A DNA stretch of 64,000 bases from Thermohalobaculum sp951813525 (GCA_951813525.2 CATOTJ020000001.1:1178001-1242000); one strand, 5' to 3'; positions 35,247-44,396 are shown, counted from the first letter of the stretch. Numbers and translations: made by a program. Notes: a model not told the origin generated them from the letters alone.

Positions 35247-36001
35247 GGATCGTCCTGTCTCATGGGGTCCGCCATAGACCCCGTCTCGTCATCAATATGC
35301 GCAGCCCCCGGGTCGGACCCGGCCTGGCCGCGCGTTCTCTCGTCAGTATTACCGTCCGGGCCGTCGATGACCCTCAGCCCGGATAGACGCATCGCCTCGG
35401 CGCGTGCACGCTTGGCAAATCCACCGGCGTCGAGCGCCGCATGTATGGCAAAGTCACGCCCAAAAGCCAAACCCAATTCGGTCGAGTTCAGCAGCCCAAT
35501 CCGGGTTATTTCGCCTGCACCCGCCGCTTCGGCCAACTTCCGGACCTTTGACAGCCCATCGGGCGCCCCGTCGCTGGCCTGAATCAGTACTGACGCTTCA
35601 CCCGAAACGATGCGGCTTCGAACCTTTTCCGCGCCCGTCACCGCCGCACCCGCACGCCGGGCAAGCGATATGGTGTCGATCAGCCGCTGTGCCAATAGCC
35701 GTTCCAACAATTCTGCCAGATCGGCATCAACCCTGACTGGTTGGCGAAAGGCCCGCGAAAAGAGGTTCTTCTTTACCGCTTTTTCGACAAGCCCACGCTC
35801 GGCGGTCAGCCAGGCGCCGCGGCCGGGCAGCTTCGCGGCCAGATCGGGCACAGCTTGACCGTCCGGCGACAGCACAAATCGGATCAACCGATCTGTGCCC
35901 CCGCTTTCGCCGGTGGCGACGCAACGCCGTTCAGGTGCTTCACGCACCTTCCTGCGCCCGCCCCGGGTCACGCTTTCCTCGATCTCGGCCACATCGTTCA
36001 C
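35243..36001 (-). CDS. YlxR-family RNA-binding protein with L7Ae-like domain
   Basis: Protein of 252 residues, longer than the 90-residue YlxR of Firmicutes. Residues about 24-100 match the YlxR/DUF448 fold: ERRCVATGESGGTDRLIRFVLSPDG, then LPGRGAWLTAERGLVEKAVKKNLFSRAF. The middle (LARRAGAAVTGAEKVRSRIVSGEASVLIQASDGA) is an L7Ae/L30e-like module, a fusion common in alphaproteobacteria. The last 60 residues are charged and probably disordered. It lies between nusA and infB, with four-base overlaps at both ends, and may act in transcription or ribosome assembly. Confidence 0.87.
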   Translation of the reverse strand: MNDVAEIEESVTRGGRRKVREAPERRCVATGESGGTDRLIRFVLSPDGQAVPDLAAKLPGRGAWLTAERGLVEKAVKKNLFSRAFRQPVRVDADLAELLERLLAQRLIDTISLARRAGAAVTGAEKVRSRIVSGEASVLIQASDGAPDGLSKVRKLAEAAGAGEITRIGLLNSTELGLAFGRDFAIHAALDAGGFAKRARAEAMRLSGLRVIDGPDGNTDERTRGQAGSDPGAAHIDDETGSMADPMRQDDP

Positions 36002-37638
36002 GCCGTCGCTTCTTCCTCTTCCCCGCCGTCACCTTCGGCTGCTTCGGCTTCGGCGGCCTCTGCTTCGGCGGCCTCTGCTTCGGCCAGGATGGCTTCGGCA
36101 TCGACCATGCCCAGCTCGATCCGTGCCTTCATCACCAGGTATTGGGCTTCTTCCAGGGTCACATCGAACGGCTCCAGAACGCCGTCATCCTTGACCCGCT
36201 TTCCATCGACCGTGGTATAGCCACCGGCCAATTCCCAATCGGCACAGGTTGCAAACGTTTCCAGATCCAGGACCTCGTCCTTGGCCAATGCCAGCGCCAT
36301 CTGCGGGGTCAGGCCTTCGAACTCGATCAGATCTTCCTGAGTGCCCATCCCGCGCGCTTCGTCCAGTGTTTTCTGGTTGAACTCTTCCAGACTCTCGCGG
36401 GCGCGGGCTTGCAGGTCTTCGGCCACTTCTTCGGTAAACCCGTCGATGACCAGCAATTCGTCCATTTCGACAAATGCGACTTCTTCCAGCGACGTGAAAC
36501 CTTCTGAAACCAGAAGCTGCGCCACCATTTCGTCGACGTTCATCGTCTCCTGGAACATACCGGTGCGCTGCTTGAACTCCGCCTGACGGCGCTCCGATTC
36601 CTCGGCCTCCGTCATAATGTCGATGTCCCAGCCGGTCAGCTGAGAGGCCAGCCGCACGTTCTGGCCACGCCGGCCGATTGCCTGCGAAAGCTGCTCGTCA
36701 GGAACAACAACCTCGATGCGCTGTGCGTCTTCATCCATGACGACCTTGGTCACTTCAGCGGGTTGCAGCGCGTTGACGATGAATGTGGCCGCGTCGTCAT
36801 TCCAGGGGATGATGTCGATTTTTTCGCCCTGCAACTCGTTCACGACCGCCTGGACACGCGACCCGCGCATACCGACACAAGCCCCAACGGGGTCAATCGA
36901 GTTGTCATAGGAGATCACACCAATCTTGGCGCGCGAACCGGGATCGCGGGCGACGGCCTTGACCTCGATCACACCGTCATAAATCTCCGGCACTTCCTGT
37001 GCGAACAACTTGGCCATGAACTCTGGCGCCGTACGCGACAGGAATATCTGCGGGCCACGCGTCTCTGACCGCACATCCCGGATATACGCGCGCACACGGT
37101 CCCCGTTGCGATAGGCTTCGCGCGGGATCAACTGGTCGCGGCGCACAATCGCCTCTGCGCGGCTCAGATCGACGATGACATTGCCGTACTCGGTCCGTTT
37201 TACGATGCCATGGATGATCTCGCCAACGCGGTCCTTGAACTCCTCGTACTGACGCTCGCGCTCGGCGTCGCGGATCTGTTGTACGATTACCTGTTTGGCG
37301 GTCTGTGCCGCAATCCGGCCAAAATCCATCGGCGGCAGCGGGTCGGTAATATAATCGCCGACCTGCGCTTCGGGGTTCTTGATCCGGGCTTCCTCGATCT
37401 GCATTTCGGTAAAGTGGTTCTCGACCTCTTCGACCACTTCCATCGCACGCCACATCGTCGTTTCGCCCGTCTTGCGGTCGATCATCGCGCGAATGTCGTA
37501 CTCGGCCCCGTATTTCGACCGCGCTGCCTTGCCCATCGAGTCTTCCATTGCCTCGATAACAAGCTCGCGTTCGATCAGCTTCTCGCGTGCGACCGCATCG
37601 GCGATCTGCAACAGCTCCAGCTTATTTGCGGTGACCAT
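35998..37638 (-). CDS. nusA: transcription termination/antitermination protein NusA
   Basis: RNA polymerase-associated elongation factor of 546 residues. The N-terminal domain starts MVTANKLELLQIADAVAREKLI. It is followed by an S1 domain (VGEIIHGIVKRTEYGNVIVDL), two KH domains (DPVGACVGMRGSRVQAVVNEL, SQAIGRRGQNVRLASQLTGW) and two C-terminal acidic repeats with helix-hairpin-helix character. The tail is a run of Ala/Glu repeats (about 25 residues). The start at 37638 is one base after the rimP stop; upstream in-frame codons belong to rimP. NusA often regulates this operon through its leader, which fits the terminator upstream of rimP. Confidence 0.95.
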   Translation of the reverse strand: MVTANKLELLQIADAVAREKLIERELVIEAMEDSMGKAARSKYGAEYDIRAMIDRKTGETTMWRAMEVVEEVENHFTEMQIEEARIKNPEAQVGDYITDPLPPMDFGRIAAQTAKQVIVQQIRDAERERQYEEFKDRVGEIIHGIVKRTEYGNVIVDLSRAEAIVRRDQLIPREAYRNGDRVRAYIRDVRSETRGPQIFLSRTAPEFMAKLFAQEVPEIYDGVIEVKAVARDPGSRAKIGVISYDNSIDPVGACVGMRGSRVQAVVNELQGEKIDIIPWNDDAATFIVNALQPAEVTKVVMDEDAQRIEVVVPDEQLSQAIGRRGQNVRLASQLTGWDIDIMTEAEESERRQAEFKQRTGMFQETMNVDEMVAQLLVSEGFTSLEEVAFVEMDELLVIDGFTEEVAEDLQARARESLEEFNQKTLDEARGMGTQEDLIEFEGLTPQMALALAKDEVLDLETFATCADWELAGGYTTVDGKRVKDDGVLEPFDVTLEEAQYLVMKARIELGMVDAEAILAEAEAAEAEAAEAEAAEGDGGEEEEATA

Positions 37639-37639
37639 C

Positions 37640-38248
37640 TTAGGCGTCCTCTCGCATGTCGGATCCATCCTCTGCTTCGCTTTCGTCCGGTCGTTCGTCA
37701 TCAACCTCGATGACTTCGTCAAATTCATCTGCCTGAAAGCGGTGCTTCGAGCGGCGCAGGCTTTCGGTTACCAAGTCGTCAGTCAGAATCAATTTGGCGT
37801 CGGCCAGCCAATCGAACTCCAGCCCGATTGTGCCTTGTTCGATCTCGATCAAAACCTCGCCGCCTTCGATTCCCGCCAGAACGCCCCTAAATCGTTTCTG
37901 CCCCTCGATCAGTTCAGCCGTTTCCAGCTTTGCCTCATAGCCTTCCCAGCGGTCGAAATCGGATAACCGCGTCAGTGGGCGATCGATACCTGGGCTGGAC
38001 ACCTCCAGCGAGTATTCCCGTTCGATGGGATCTTCCACGTCCATGACGACCGATATCTGCCGTGAGAGTTCGGCACAGTCTTCGACCTCCATCGTTCCGT
38101 CAGGCCGTTCCGCCATGATTTGCAGTGTCGCCGTCTTCCCCGCCATCAGCCGAAGGCGCACCAACTCGAAACCCATTCCTTCGATCGTGGGCTTCAGCAG
38201 CGCGGCAAGACGCTGATCAAATGGTGCTTTGGCGATCATGTCCGGCAA
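37640..38248 (-). CDS. rimP: ribosome maturation factor RimP
   Basis: 30S assembly factor of 202 residues. It contains GMGFELVRLRLMAGKTATLQIMAERPDG, CAELSRQISVVMDVEDPI, and the diagnostic YSLEVSSPGIDRPLTRLSDFDRW. A 50-residue acidic C-terminal extension follows the fold. The TTG at 38248 is chosen as start: GGAGG lies exactly six bases before it, and the resulting M-P-D-M-I-A-K aligns with the N-terminus I recall for Rhodobacter RimP. An ATG nine bases further in has poor spacing. It opens the operon, 18 bases after a strong intrinsic terminator. Confidence 0.93.
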   Translation of the reverse strand: MPDMIAKAPFDQRLAALLKPTIEGMGFELVRLRLMAGKTATLQIMAERPDGTMEVEDCAELSRQISVVMDVEDPIEREYSLEVSSPGIDRPLTRLSDFDRWEGYEAKLETAELIEGQKRFRGVLAGIEGGEVLIEIEQGTIGLEFDWLADAKLILTDDLVTESLRRSKHRFQADEFDEVIEVDDERPDESEAEDGSDMREDA

Positions 38249-38265
38249 GGCAATCCTCCGGTGCA

Positions 38266-38291
38266 AAACAAAAAACGGGCCTCACGGCCCG
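38266..38291 (-). terminator. strong intrinsic terminator just upstream of rimP
   Basis: On the minus strand CGGGCC, a GTGA loop and GGCCCG form a perfect six-pair hairpin with a GNRA tetraloop. It is followed directly by six T, a G and four T. It ends 18 bases before the rimP start and no gene lies upstream for more than 500 bases on that strand. It is either an attenuator in the rimP-nusA-infB leader or the end of a small RNA. Confidence 0.8.
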
Positions 38292-38332
38292 CCTCGCTAA
38301 CCCGGTGGGGGTCCCGCTGGTGCCAGCGAGGC
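38291..38332 (-). promoter_or_regulatory. second stem-loop adjoining the rimP leader terminator
   Basis: On the minus strand GCCTCGCT and AGCGAGGC pair over eight bases, enclosing a 26-base loop that can fold further. It abuts the terminator hairpin, sharing its edge base. The tandem arrangement resembles a folded leader RNA or a small-RNA body. Confidence 0.5.
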
Positions 38333-38895
38333 CGCCGCGATGTTGGCCGCCATATACGCCTCGGAACCGCGCTGCGCAAGGCTGAATCCGGTTCGTGCCG
38401 ACGATTTAGAAGGTCCATTGGCACCGCCGACCGATCGCGAATGCCGAATCCCCGGCGCCGCCGATTCGTTACAAAATCGTTGAAATTTGCGAAGATGACG
38501 TCGATCCTTCGCAAAATGCTACGGGTAGAACCAGTTACCGGGCGTTGCTGCCAGAATGGTTGATTTTTATAATTAAGGCTGATTTTAGGCGAAAATCGAG
38601 CAAAATTCGCACCTTTAGGTTGATGTCGCTTGGCGCTGATCTGCCCTTCCGTGCGCAGCGTGCGAACGATTCCATAAACCTGTTGGTCTCTTTCGCCTAC
38701 ACCCGTATCTTTATAAGTGTTTAAGAGAAGTTTCGGCGAATTTCCGATTGAACTGAATGATCGGGCCCGGGCGAAGATGGTGCTTCGGCATAATGTCCAA
38801 GTCCAGCCCGAATGACAGAGTTACCGGCACGAAACGGTCGTTGCCCGGACCTCGAAGCGGAAAATTCTCCGATAGATATTAGGGTAAAGTGGATC
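38333..38895. other. 563-base non-coding region between divergent rimP operon and Tad genes
   Basis: No convincing gene. Short open frames lack ribosome sites and family features. The left part is GC-rich leader sequence for the minus-strand operon. From about 38555 the base composition turns AT-rich (TTTTTATAATTAAGG and later TTTATAAGTGTTTAAGAG), unlike the rest of the window, suggesting promoters on either strand. Confidence 0.5.
38545..38573 (+). promoter_or_regulatory. candidate sigma-70-type promoter
   Basis: TTGCTG at 38545-38550 and a perfect TATAAT at 38568-38573 are separated by exactly 17 bases. It points toward the TadG-like gene, whose start is about 315 bases further, implying a long leader. 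This is a sequence match only. Confidence 0.45.
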
Positions 38896-40371
38896 ATGCT
38901 GCCTCGAGTTTCAACCGACAAACCCAACCAACGCGAACCTGGCAATCGCAGCGTTAGCCATCCGTTGGCCACGCGCGAGAAATCCCGCGCCGCCGGTTTC
39001 AGGATGCTGTTCCAAGCTTATATGAATGACGAGCGTGGCGGCATCGCCATTTTCGTGCTGGTCCTGTTCATCCTGTTGATGGTCGTCGGCGGGATGGCGG
39101 TTGACTATCAGCGGCACGAAGCACTGCGCGCTGATTTGCAGGACGCCCTGGATCGCGGCTCCTTGGCCGCCGCGAACTTAAATCAGGTCTATGTGAACAG
39201 CCCGGATGCGACCGTCGACGAGCAGGCCCATGGCGTGATCACCAACTATATGCGGTCGCGCAACTTCAAGAATGAGAATCTCTCGCTCGACACCAATGTC
39301 ACCAACGTGGCGGGTGGGCGCCGGATCACGGCGAACGCGTCGCTTCAGATGCAGACGATCTTCCTCAGCCTGGTTGGCATTGACACAGTCAAAGTCAACG
39401 CCAGGTCGATCGCTGCGCATGCCGCAAGCAACATCGAAATCACCCTGGTTCTGGACGTGACCGGATCGATGGAAAGCACGTCGCAGTCGGGTCGCAAGAA
39501 AATCGAAGATCTGAAGATCGCTGCAAAGGAGTTCGTCTCGACTATCCTCGCGGACGACCCCGAGCGGACGTTGATCTCGATCGTTCCATTCTCGGAAAGC
39601 GTGAACCTTCCGCCGGTCGTGATCAACGAGATCAATTTGAACCGGTACCATAGCTATGCGAACTGCATCGACTACAGCCAGTATGACTTCTCGACAACGT
39701 CGATGCCGTTGCAGCCCCTGACGCCCTACACTCAGATGCAGCATTTCCGGTATTTCGGCACGCTTTACGGCTGCCCCAGAACTGCGAGCCAGGCGAAGGT
39801 CTATTCAAACAATATCTCTGAATTGCACACGGCCATCGATGGAATGCAGACAGCAAACTGGACCGCAATTGCAGCTGGCGTCAAAGTCGGCTCATTTCTG
39901 ATGGATCCCGATTCGCGGGACATCGTTACCAAGATGATCACAGATGGCGATCTGTCCACGGACTTCGCCGGATGGCCAAACGATTGGGATGATCCATCGA
40001 CCCGCAAGATCATGGTCGTCATGTCTGATGGCCGGAATACCCGCGTAAATGGCGTGCAGGAACCCGCCTATTCCGCGCAAACACCGGACTATTGGCACAA
40101 CAACAACGTGGGTGGAAGTGTTGAGCTTCGCGTCACCGATGTGACGCTTGATCAACATACCTCACAGATCTGCTCATCGATAAAGACGAGCGAATCGACG
40201 ATTGTCTACACGATCGGTTTCGAGATTGCGGGCAATGTTGCTGCCCAGGCCGCGCTGTCCGATTGCGCGACCAATGTATCGACCTACTACTTGGTCGAGG
40301 GCGTCGAAATCTCGACCGCGTTCCAGAACATCGCCGAGGAAATCACGAACCTGAAACTGTTGATAAACTAG
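38896..40371 (+). CDS. TadG-like protein with von Willebrand A domain
   Basis: Protein of 491 residues. A basic N-terminus precedes the Tad-type segment DERGGIAIFVLVLFILLMVVGGMAVDYQRH with one membrane helix (about residues 49-68), as in TadE/TadG pseudopilins. A vWA domain begins about residue 180: ITLVLDVTGSMEST, where DxTGSM at 187-192 is the MIDAS metal site, and KIMVVMSDG follows later. Four Cys in the insertion may form disulfides in the periplasm. The start at 38896 is chosen from several in-frame ATG codons. AGGG lies eleven bases upstream; 38812 or 39004 remain possible. Followed by two TadE-like genes. Confidence 0.83.
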   Translation: MLPRVSTDKPNQREPGNRSVSHPLATREKSRAAGFRMLFQAYMNDERGGIAIFVLVLFILLMVVGGMAVDYQRHEALRADLQDALDRGSLAAANLNQVYVNSPDATVDEQAHGVITNYMRSRNFKNENLSLDTNVTNVAGGRRITANASLQMQTIFLSLVGIDTVKVNARSIAAHAASNIEITLVLDVTGSMESTSQSGRKKIEDLKIAAKEFVSTILADDPERTLISIVPFSESVNLPPVVINEINLNRYHSYANCIDYSQYDFSTTSMPLQPLTPYTQMQHFRYFGTLYGCPRTASQAKVYSNNISELHTAIDGMQTANWTAIAAGVKVGSFLMDPDSRDIVTKMITDGDLSTDFAGWPNDWDDPSTRKIMVVMSDGRNTRVNGVQEPAYSAQTPDYWHNNNVGGSVELRVTDVTLDQHTSQICSSIKTSESTIVYTIGFEIAGNVAAQAALSDCATNVSTYYLVEGVEISTAFQNIAEEITNLKLLIN

Positions 40372-40404
40372 TGCTCCAGCGACCAAAGCGCAGGGATCTG
40401 TATA

Positions 40405-40926
40405 ATGCGTAGACTGTTCCGCCGTTATCGGACTGACGATGAAGGAAGCACGACGATCGAGTTCGTCATCGTGTTCCCGATGATCATGTGGTTCGTGATG
40501 ACAATTTTTGAAACTGGCTTCATCGCCACGCGAATGGTCATGCTGGAACATGGCCTGGACATGGCATCGCGCGAGATCAGATTGGGATCGACCGCAGTCA
40601 CCACCCATGAAGGCTTGAAGTTCAGCATCTGCGACAACGCAGGCATTCTTGTCGATTGCGAGCGGGATCTGATCCTGGAAGTGGTCGAGATGGACCTGGC
40701 CAGCGACTATCCCGCCAATCAGCCGAACTGCGCCGACCGTACCGGCGACATCGAACCGACGATCAATTTCACCAATGGCGGGCGCAGCCGTATCATGTTC
40801 ATTCGCGCCTGCATGATCATTGACCCGCTGTTTCCGGGCCATGGCATAACCCTGGGCCTGACCCGGGATGCTTCGGACGGGCTGCAGCTGGTTGCGTATT
40901 CAGCGTTTATGAACGAGCCACCATGA
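40405..40926 (+). CDS. TadE-like pseudopilin
   Basis: Protein of 173 residues. Basic start MRRLFRRYRTDDEGSTTIEFVIVFPMIMWFVMTIFETGF: the EGSTTIEFV segment matches the TadE pattern (Gly-Ser/Ala-x-x-x-Glu-Phe) with a single membrane helix. The rest is periplasmic with four or five Cys. TadE-type pseudopilins help assemble Flp pili. It overlaps the next gene by four bases and lies 33 bases after the TadG-like gene. Confidence 0.82.
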   Translation: MRRLFRRYRTDDEGSTTIEFVIVFPMIMWFVMTIFETGFIATRMVMLEHGLDMASREIRLGSTAVTTHEGLKFSICDNAGILVDCERDLILEVVEMDLASDYPANQPNCADRTGDIEPTINFTNGGRSRIMFIRACMIIDPLFPGHGITLGLTRDASDGLQLVAYSAFMNEPP

Positions 40927-41525
40927 TGACGATGACTGTCTCGAACCTTATCAAGCGTTTCCGTGCATTTCTGGCCGATCAAAGCGCCAGCATGTCGATT
41001 GAAATGGTGATCGTGATACCGCTGTTGCTGTTCGCGACGACGGGCGGCATCGCCTATTGGAATGCGTTCAACTCGAACTCGCGCACCGCGAAGGTTGCCT
41101 ATACGCTGACCGATATTATGTCCCGCCACACGCTGGTCGATAATGTCGACATGGCGTACCTGTACAATCTGCAAAACAAGATGCTGCCCAATTCCGTCTT
41201 GAAACGGCGGATGCGGATTTCCAGCATTTGCTTTGAAGACGGCCAGTTTCAGGTGATGTGGTCCTATTCGGTTTCAGGGACGGACGTGCAGACACTGCCG
41301 GTCCTGGAAGCGGCGGACGTGCCCATCGACTTGATGCCGGATGTGGAGCCACAGGATTCCGTGATCCTTGTCGAACTTTACGGCACCTGGTCGCCGCGGT
41401 TCCTGAATGTCGGCTTGGACACGATGGATTGGACGAACCGGCTTGTCACCAGGCCGCGCTTTGTAAAGTTCATTGCGCATTCCGACCTGAATGGCGCGAA
41501 TATCTGTCCGGACAGCACGACCTAA
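40923..41525 (+). CDS. second TadE-like pseudopilin
   Basis: Protein of 200 residues with the same plan: LADQSASMSIEMVIVIPLLLFATTGGIAYWNAF is the helix with the conserved Glu (in SIEMV), followed by a periplasmic domain with two Cys. It begins with two successive ATG codons; the first overlaps the stop of the preceding gene as ATGA. The set of vWA-TadG plus two TadE-like genes is typical of Tad loci, but none of the pilin, ATPase or secretin genes is in this window, so this is a satellite cluster. Confidence 0.78.
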   Translation: MMTMTVSNLIKRFRAFLADQSASMSIEMVIVIPLLLFATTGGIAYWNAFNSNSRTAKVAYTLTDIMSRHTLVDNVDMAYLYNLQNKMLPNSVLKRRMRISSICFEDGQFQVMWSYSVSGTDVQTLPVLEAADVPIDLMPDVEPQDSVILVELYGTWSPRFLNVGLDTMDWTNRLVTRPRFVKFIAHSDLNGANICPDSTT

Positions 41526-41777
41526 GACGCCACCAGCGCGGCCAGTGATCGGGGGCAGATGTGCCTGCGATCGCTGCACGGCGCCCGCCTGCATCTCTTC
41601 CCTGAGCTTGGGCAGGGCGAAGCCACCCCCACCGGGTGGGCGCCCCGCCGCCCTGTCGCGCACGGCTGATTGCCGACCTTCCCCATGACCAATCATTGCA
41701 GTTGCGAATCCTGAACGGTCCGCAGCACAAAGACAGGGCATCTACGAATTAAACTCCGACCCAGGAAAGGATTTGTC

Positions 41778-42596
41778 ATGCCCGAGGTCGAATGGGCGCG
41801 CCTGAAGGCGCACGAACTGCGCCAATTGGCCGAACAGAACGCGGTTGTCATTCTGCCGATCGCGTCAATCGAGCAACATGGCCCGCATCTGCCGGTGATG
41901 ACCGACACCCGTCTGGGCCATGCGGTCGCTGTGGGTGCGGCGCGGAAGGCGTTTGCAAGCCGCCCCACCGTCGTAACGCCTGTTGTCTGGTCGGGTCTCT
42001 CCGAACACCACATGCCGTTCGGGGGCACATTGATTTTGTCGCACGACACGTTCCGCAGGGTTGTTCGCGATCTGGTCGAAGCAATCACCCGCCATGGCTT
42101 TCGCGATATCCTGATCTCGAACAGCCATGGCGGAAACATCGTCGCGATGCACCAGATATGCGACGAACTGAGCACCCAGACCCCGGCCACTTTGGTTGCA
42201 ACGACCTATCCGGTCGAAATGGGCAGCGCGCTGGGCGAGATACTGGAAGACCAAAAGGGCATGCAACACGCCTGCGAGGCCGAAACATCCATGATGATGG
42301 CGGTCGAGCCGGACTTGGTCGATACCTCCGATCTCGGCGCGCTCGGAACACGCGGCGATGACCATTTTCTGGGCGCCGGCAAGGCATCCTATCGTTGGCG
42401 CCCCTTCGCGTCGAAAACACCAGACGGCGTGGCTGGACAGCCGGAAAAGGCGACAGCCGCAAAGGGTCAAGCGATTATCGATGCCGCGACTGACGCGCTG
42501 GCCGCATTGATCACCAACCCTGCGACGTGGGCCGCACCCGATGACCTGCGCCCGGATGCCGTGGCCGGTGTCGCGTTCCGGAACCGGAACGGATGA
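41778..42596 (+). CDS. creatininase-family amidohydrolase
   Basis: Metal-dependent amidohydrolase of the creatininase family, 272 residues. The signature LPIASIEQHGPHLPVMTDTRLG contains the metal-binding Glu and His, followed by ILISNSHGGN with another His. GSAL...AGKASYRW region completes the fold. Members hydrolyse creatinine, guanidine-type ring amides or peptides; the substrate here is not fixed. Its start has AGGAAAGG nine bases upstream. The stop overlaps the ATG of the M32 peptidase gene (ATGA), so the two are coupled. Confidence 0.85.
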   Translation: MPEVEWARLKAHELRQLAEQNAVVILPIASIEQHGPHLPVMTDTRLGHAVAVGAARKAFASRPTVVTPVVWSGLSEHHMPFGGTLILSHDTFRRVVRDLVEAITRHGFRDILISNSHGGNIVAMHQICDELSTQTPATLVATTYPVEMGSALGEILEDQKGMQHACEAETSMMMAVEPDLVDTSDLGALGTRGDDHFLGAGKASYRWRPFASKTPDGVAGQPEKATAAKGQAIIDAATDALAALITNPATWAAPDDLRPDAVAGVAFRNRNG

Positions 42597-44080
42597 CATC
42601 GAACGCCGCCTATTCCGACCTGCTGGCCCATACCCGTGAAACCACGGCGTTGGGCCAGGCCGCCGGTCTGCTCGGCTGGGACCAGGAAGTGATGATGCCG
42701 CAAAGCGGTGTCGCCCAGCGTGCCGAACAAAGCGCAGCGATGAGCAGAGTTCTGCACGGACGCATGACCGATCCGCACATCGGCGAATGGTTGTCGGGGA
42801 TCGACGCCAACCTGCTCGACATGGTCGGTCAGGCGAACATTCGCGAAATTCGCCGCGGATATGAGCGCGCCGTGCGCATCCCCGCCGATCTGGCGGCGGA
42901 AAAGGCGCGGCTGCGCCCGCAGGCCCAGGCAACTTGGGCAAAGGCCCGCGCCGATGAAGATGTGGCAGCGTTTCTGCCCGTGCTGGACCAGATGGTTACC
43001 CTGTCGCGGCAAGAAGCAGAGTGCCTGAAAGAGCCGGGCGGCACCCATTACGACGCGTTGATGGCGGACTACGAACCCGGGACCAGCGAAGCCGAGGTCG
43101 AGGCGATTTTCGTGCGGCTGCGCACGGGCCTGACCGCGTTGCGCGAACGTTTGCTGGATTGCCCGGCCCCGCCGCGTATTTCCGGCACCTTCGATGATCG
43201 GGCACAACTGGCGCTGGCCCGGTCGCTGGCAGGCGCGCTGGGATACGACTGGACGGCCGGGCGCATGGATCTGACAACGCACCCGTTCATGGCCGGCACG
43301 CGCGGCGATACCCGAATCACCACGCGCGTCGATCAGGCCGACCCCTTCAACTGCCTTTACTCCACGATCCACGAAACCGGTCACGCCCTTTATGAACAAG
43401 GCCTTGATCCGGCCTTGGAATGGCAACCGGCGGGCGGATCGGTTTCGATGGGTGTGCACGAGTCGCAATCGCGCCTCTGCGAAAATCAGATCGGGCGTTC
43501 AGCGGCCTATGCCGAATACCTCTTTCCGCAAATGCAGGCGACGTTCGGCGATTTCGGTTTGGCCGGGCCACAGGACCTGTACCAGGCGACAAACCGCGTC
43601 CATTCCGGGTTTATCCGGACCGAAGCGGACGAGGTTCATTACAACCTGCACATCATGCTGCGGTTCGACCTGGAACGCGCCCTGATCAGCGGCGACCTGG
43701 CCGCCGCTGATATTGAAGGCGCCTGGAACGATCGTTTCCTCGCCGATTTCGGCACACCGGTTGACCGCCCGTCGAATGGCGTACTGCAGGACGTGCACTG
43801 GTCGGCAGGTCTCATCGGCTACTTCCCGACCTATGCGTTGGGCAACGTGTACGCCGGATGCCTCTGGGCAGCGATCCGGCGAACATTGGGCGATTTGGAC
43901 GTGATGATCAGGTCAGGAGAGGTTGCGCCGATCATCAACTGGCTGCGCCAGAACATCCACCAGCGCGGTTCAATCCTGATGCCACGCGACCTGATCGCCG
44001 AGGCGACCGGGGCCGCGCCGACAGAGGAACCGCTGCTGGCTTATCTGGAGAGCAAATTTTCGGGCCTCTACGCGCTATAA
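42593..44080 (+). CDS. M32 family metallocarboxypeptidase (Taq type)
   Basis: Zinc carboxypeptidase of 495 residues, the normal family size. The zinc site HETGH is at 260-264 in YSTIHETGHALYEQG, with the downstream Glu in GVHESQSRLCENQIGRS. The N-terminal region LGQAAGLLGWDQEVMMPQSGVAQRAEQ and the GMNR..PFC-like TTHPF region also fit. These cytosolic enzymes trim C-terminal residues from peptides. Coupled by ATGA with the creatininase-type gene, suggesting joint use in peptide or amide degradation. Confidence 0.93.
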   Translation: MTSNAAYSDLLAHTRETTALGQAAGLLGWDQEVMMPQSGVAQRAEQSAAMSRVLHGRMTDPHIGEWLSGIDANLLDMVGQANIREIRRGYERAVRIPADLAAEKARLRPQAQATWAKARADEDVAAFLPVLDQMVTLSRQEAECLKEPGGTHYDALMADYEPGTSEAEVEAIFVRLRTGLTALRERLLDCPAPPRISGTFDDRAQLALARSLAGALGYDWTAGRMDLTTHPFMAGTRGDTRITTRVDQADPFNCLYSTIHETGHALYEQGLDPALEWQPAGGSVSMGVHESQSRLCENQIGRSAAYAEYLFPQMQATFGDFGLAGPQDLYQATNRVHSGFIRTEADEVHYNLHIMLRFDLERALISGDLAAADIEGAWNDRFLADFGTPVDRPSNGVLQDVHWSAGLIGYFPTYALGNVYAGCLWAAIRRTLGDLDVMIRSGEVAPIINWLRQNIHQRGSILMPRDLIAEATGAAPTEEPLLAYLESKFSGLYAL

Positions 44081-44396
44081 CGTCAGGCCATCATCAGCAC
44101 GGCCGCCTGCGGGAGGCGATCTTTCTCTCGTTTGTATTGTCATGGTGATTTGCTGGCGCCGACCCAAATTGGGTTGTGGGTAGGCGGCCGCTGCCAGGTT
44201 GGTGAATGTCGTCAATAGATCGCCCCCCCGCGACACCGCATCGGCCCGATTTCGCTGGATTTTCCGACACAACCCTGCCATATGCCCCGGCATCGCGGCG
44301 CGTCGGCGCCGTGCCCATTGTTTGCGACCGTGCTGGACGACATCCCGGCTCTGGCCGCGACGACGGGGTAACCCACTAAAACGAAAGGAAAAACCG
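44081..44396 (+). other. 316-base leader/intergenic region before rpsO
   Basis: No gene or tRNA seen. A weak hairpin CGCCT/AGGCG at the left end, followed by a pyrimidine-rich stretch, may end the peptidase transcript. The rest is the probable rpsO promoter and leader; in many bacteria S15 represses its own leader RNA, though I cannot identify that structure here. Confidence 0.4.

Noticed and set aside
38236..38514. 92-codon minus-strand frame upstream of rimP
   Set aside because: Arg-rich, runs across the terminator and no ribosome site; better explained as leader RNA.
41630..41650. CCCACC/GGGTGGG palindrome after the TadE-like gene as terminator
   Set aside because: No loop and no T-run on either strand.
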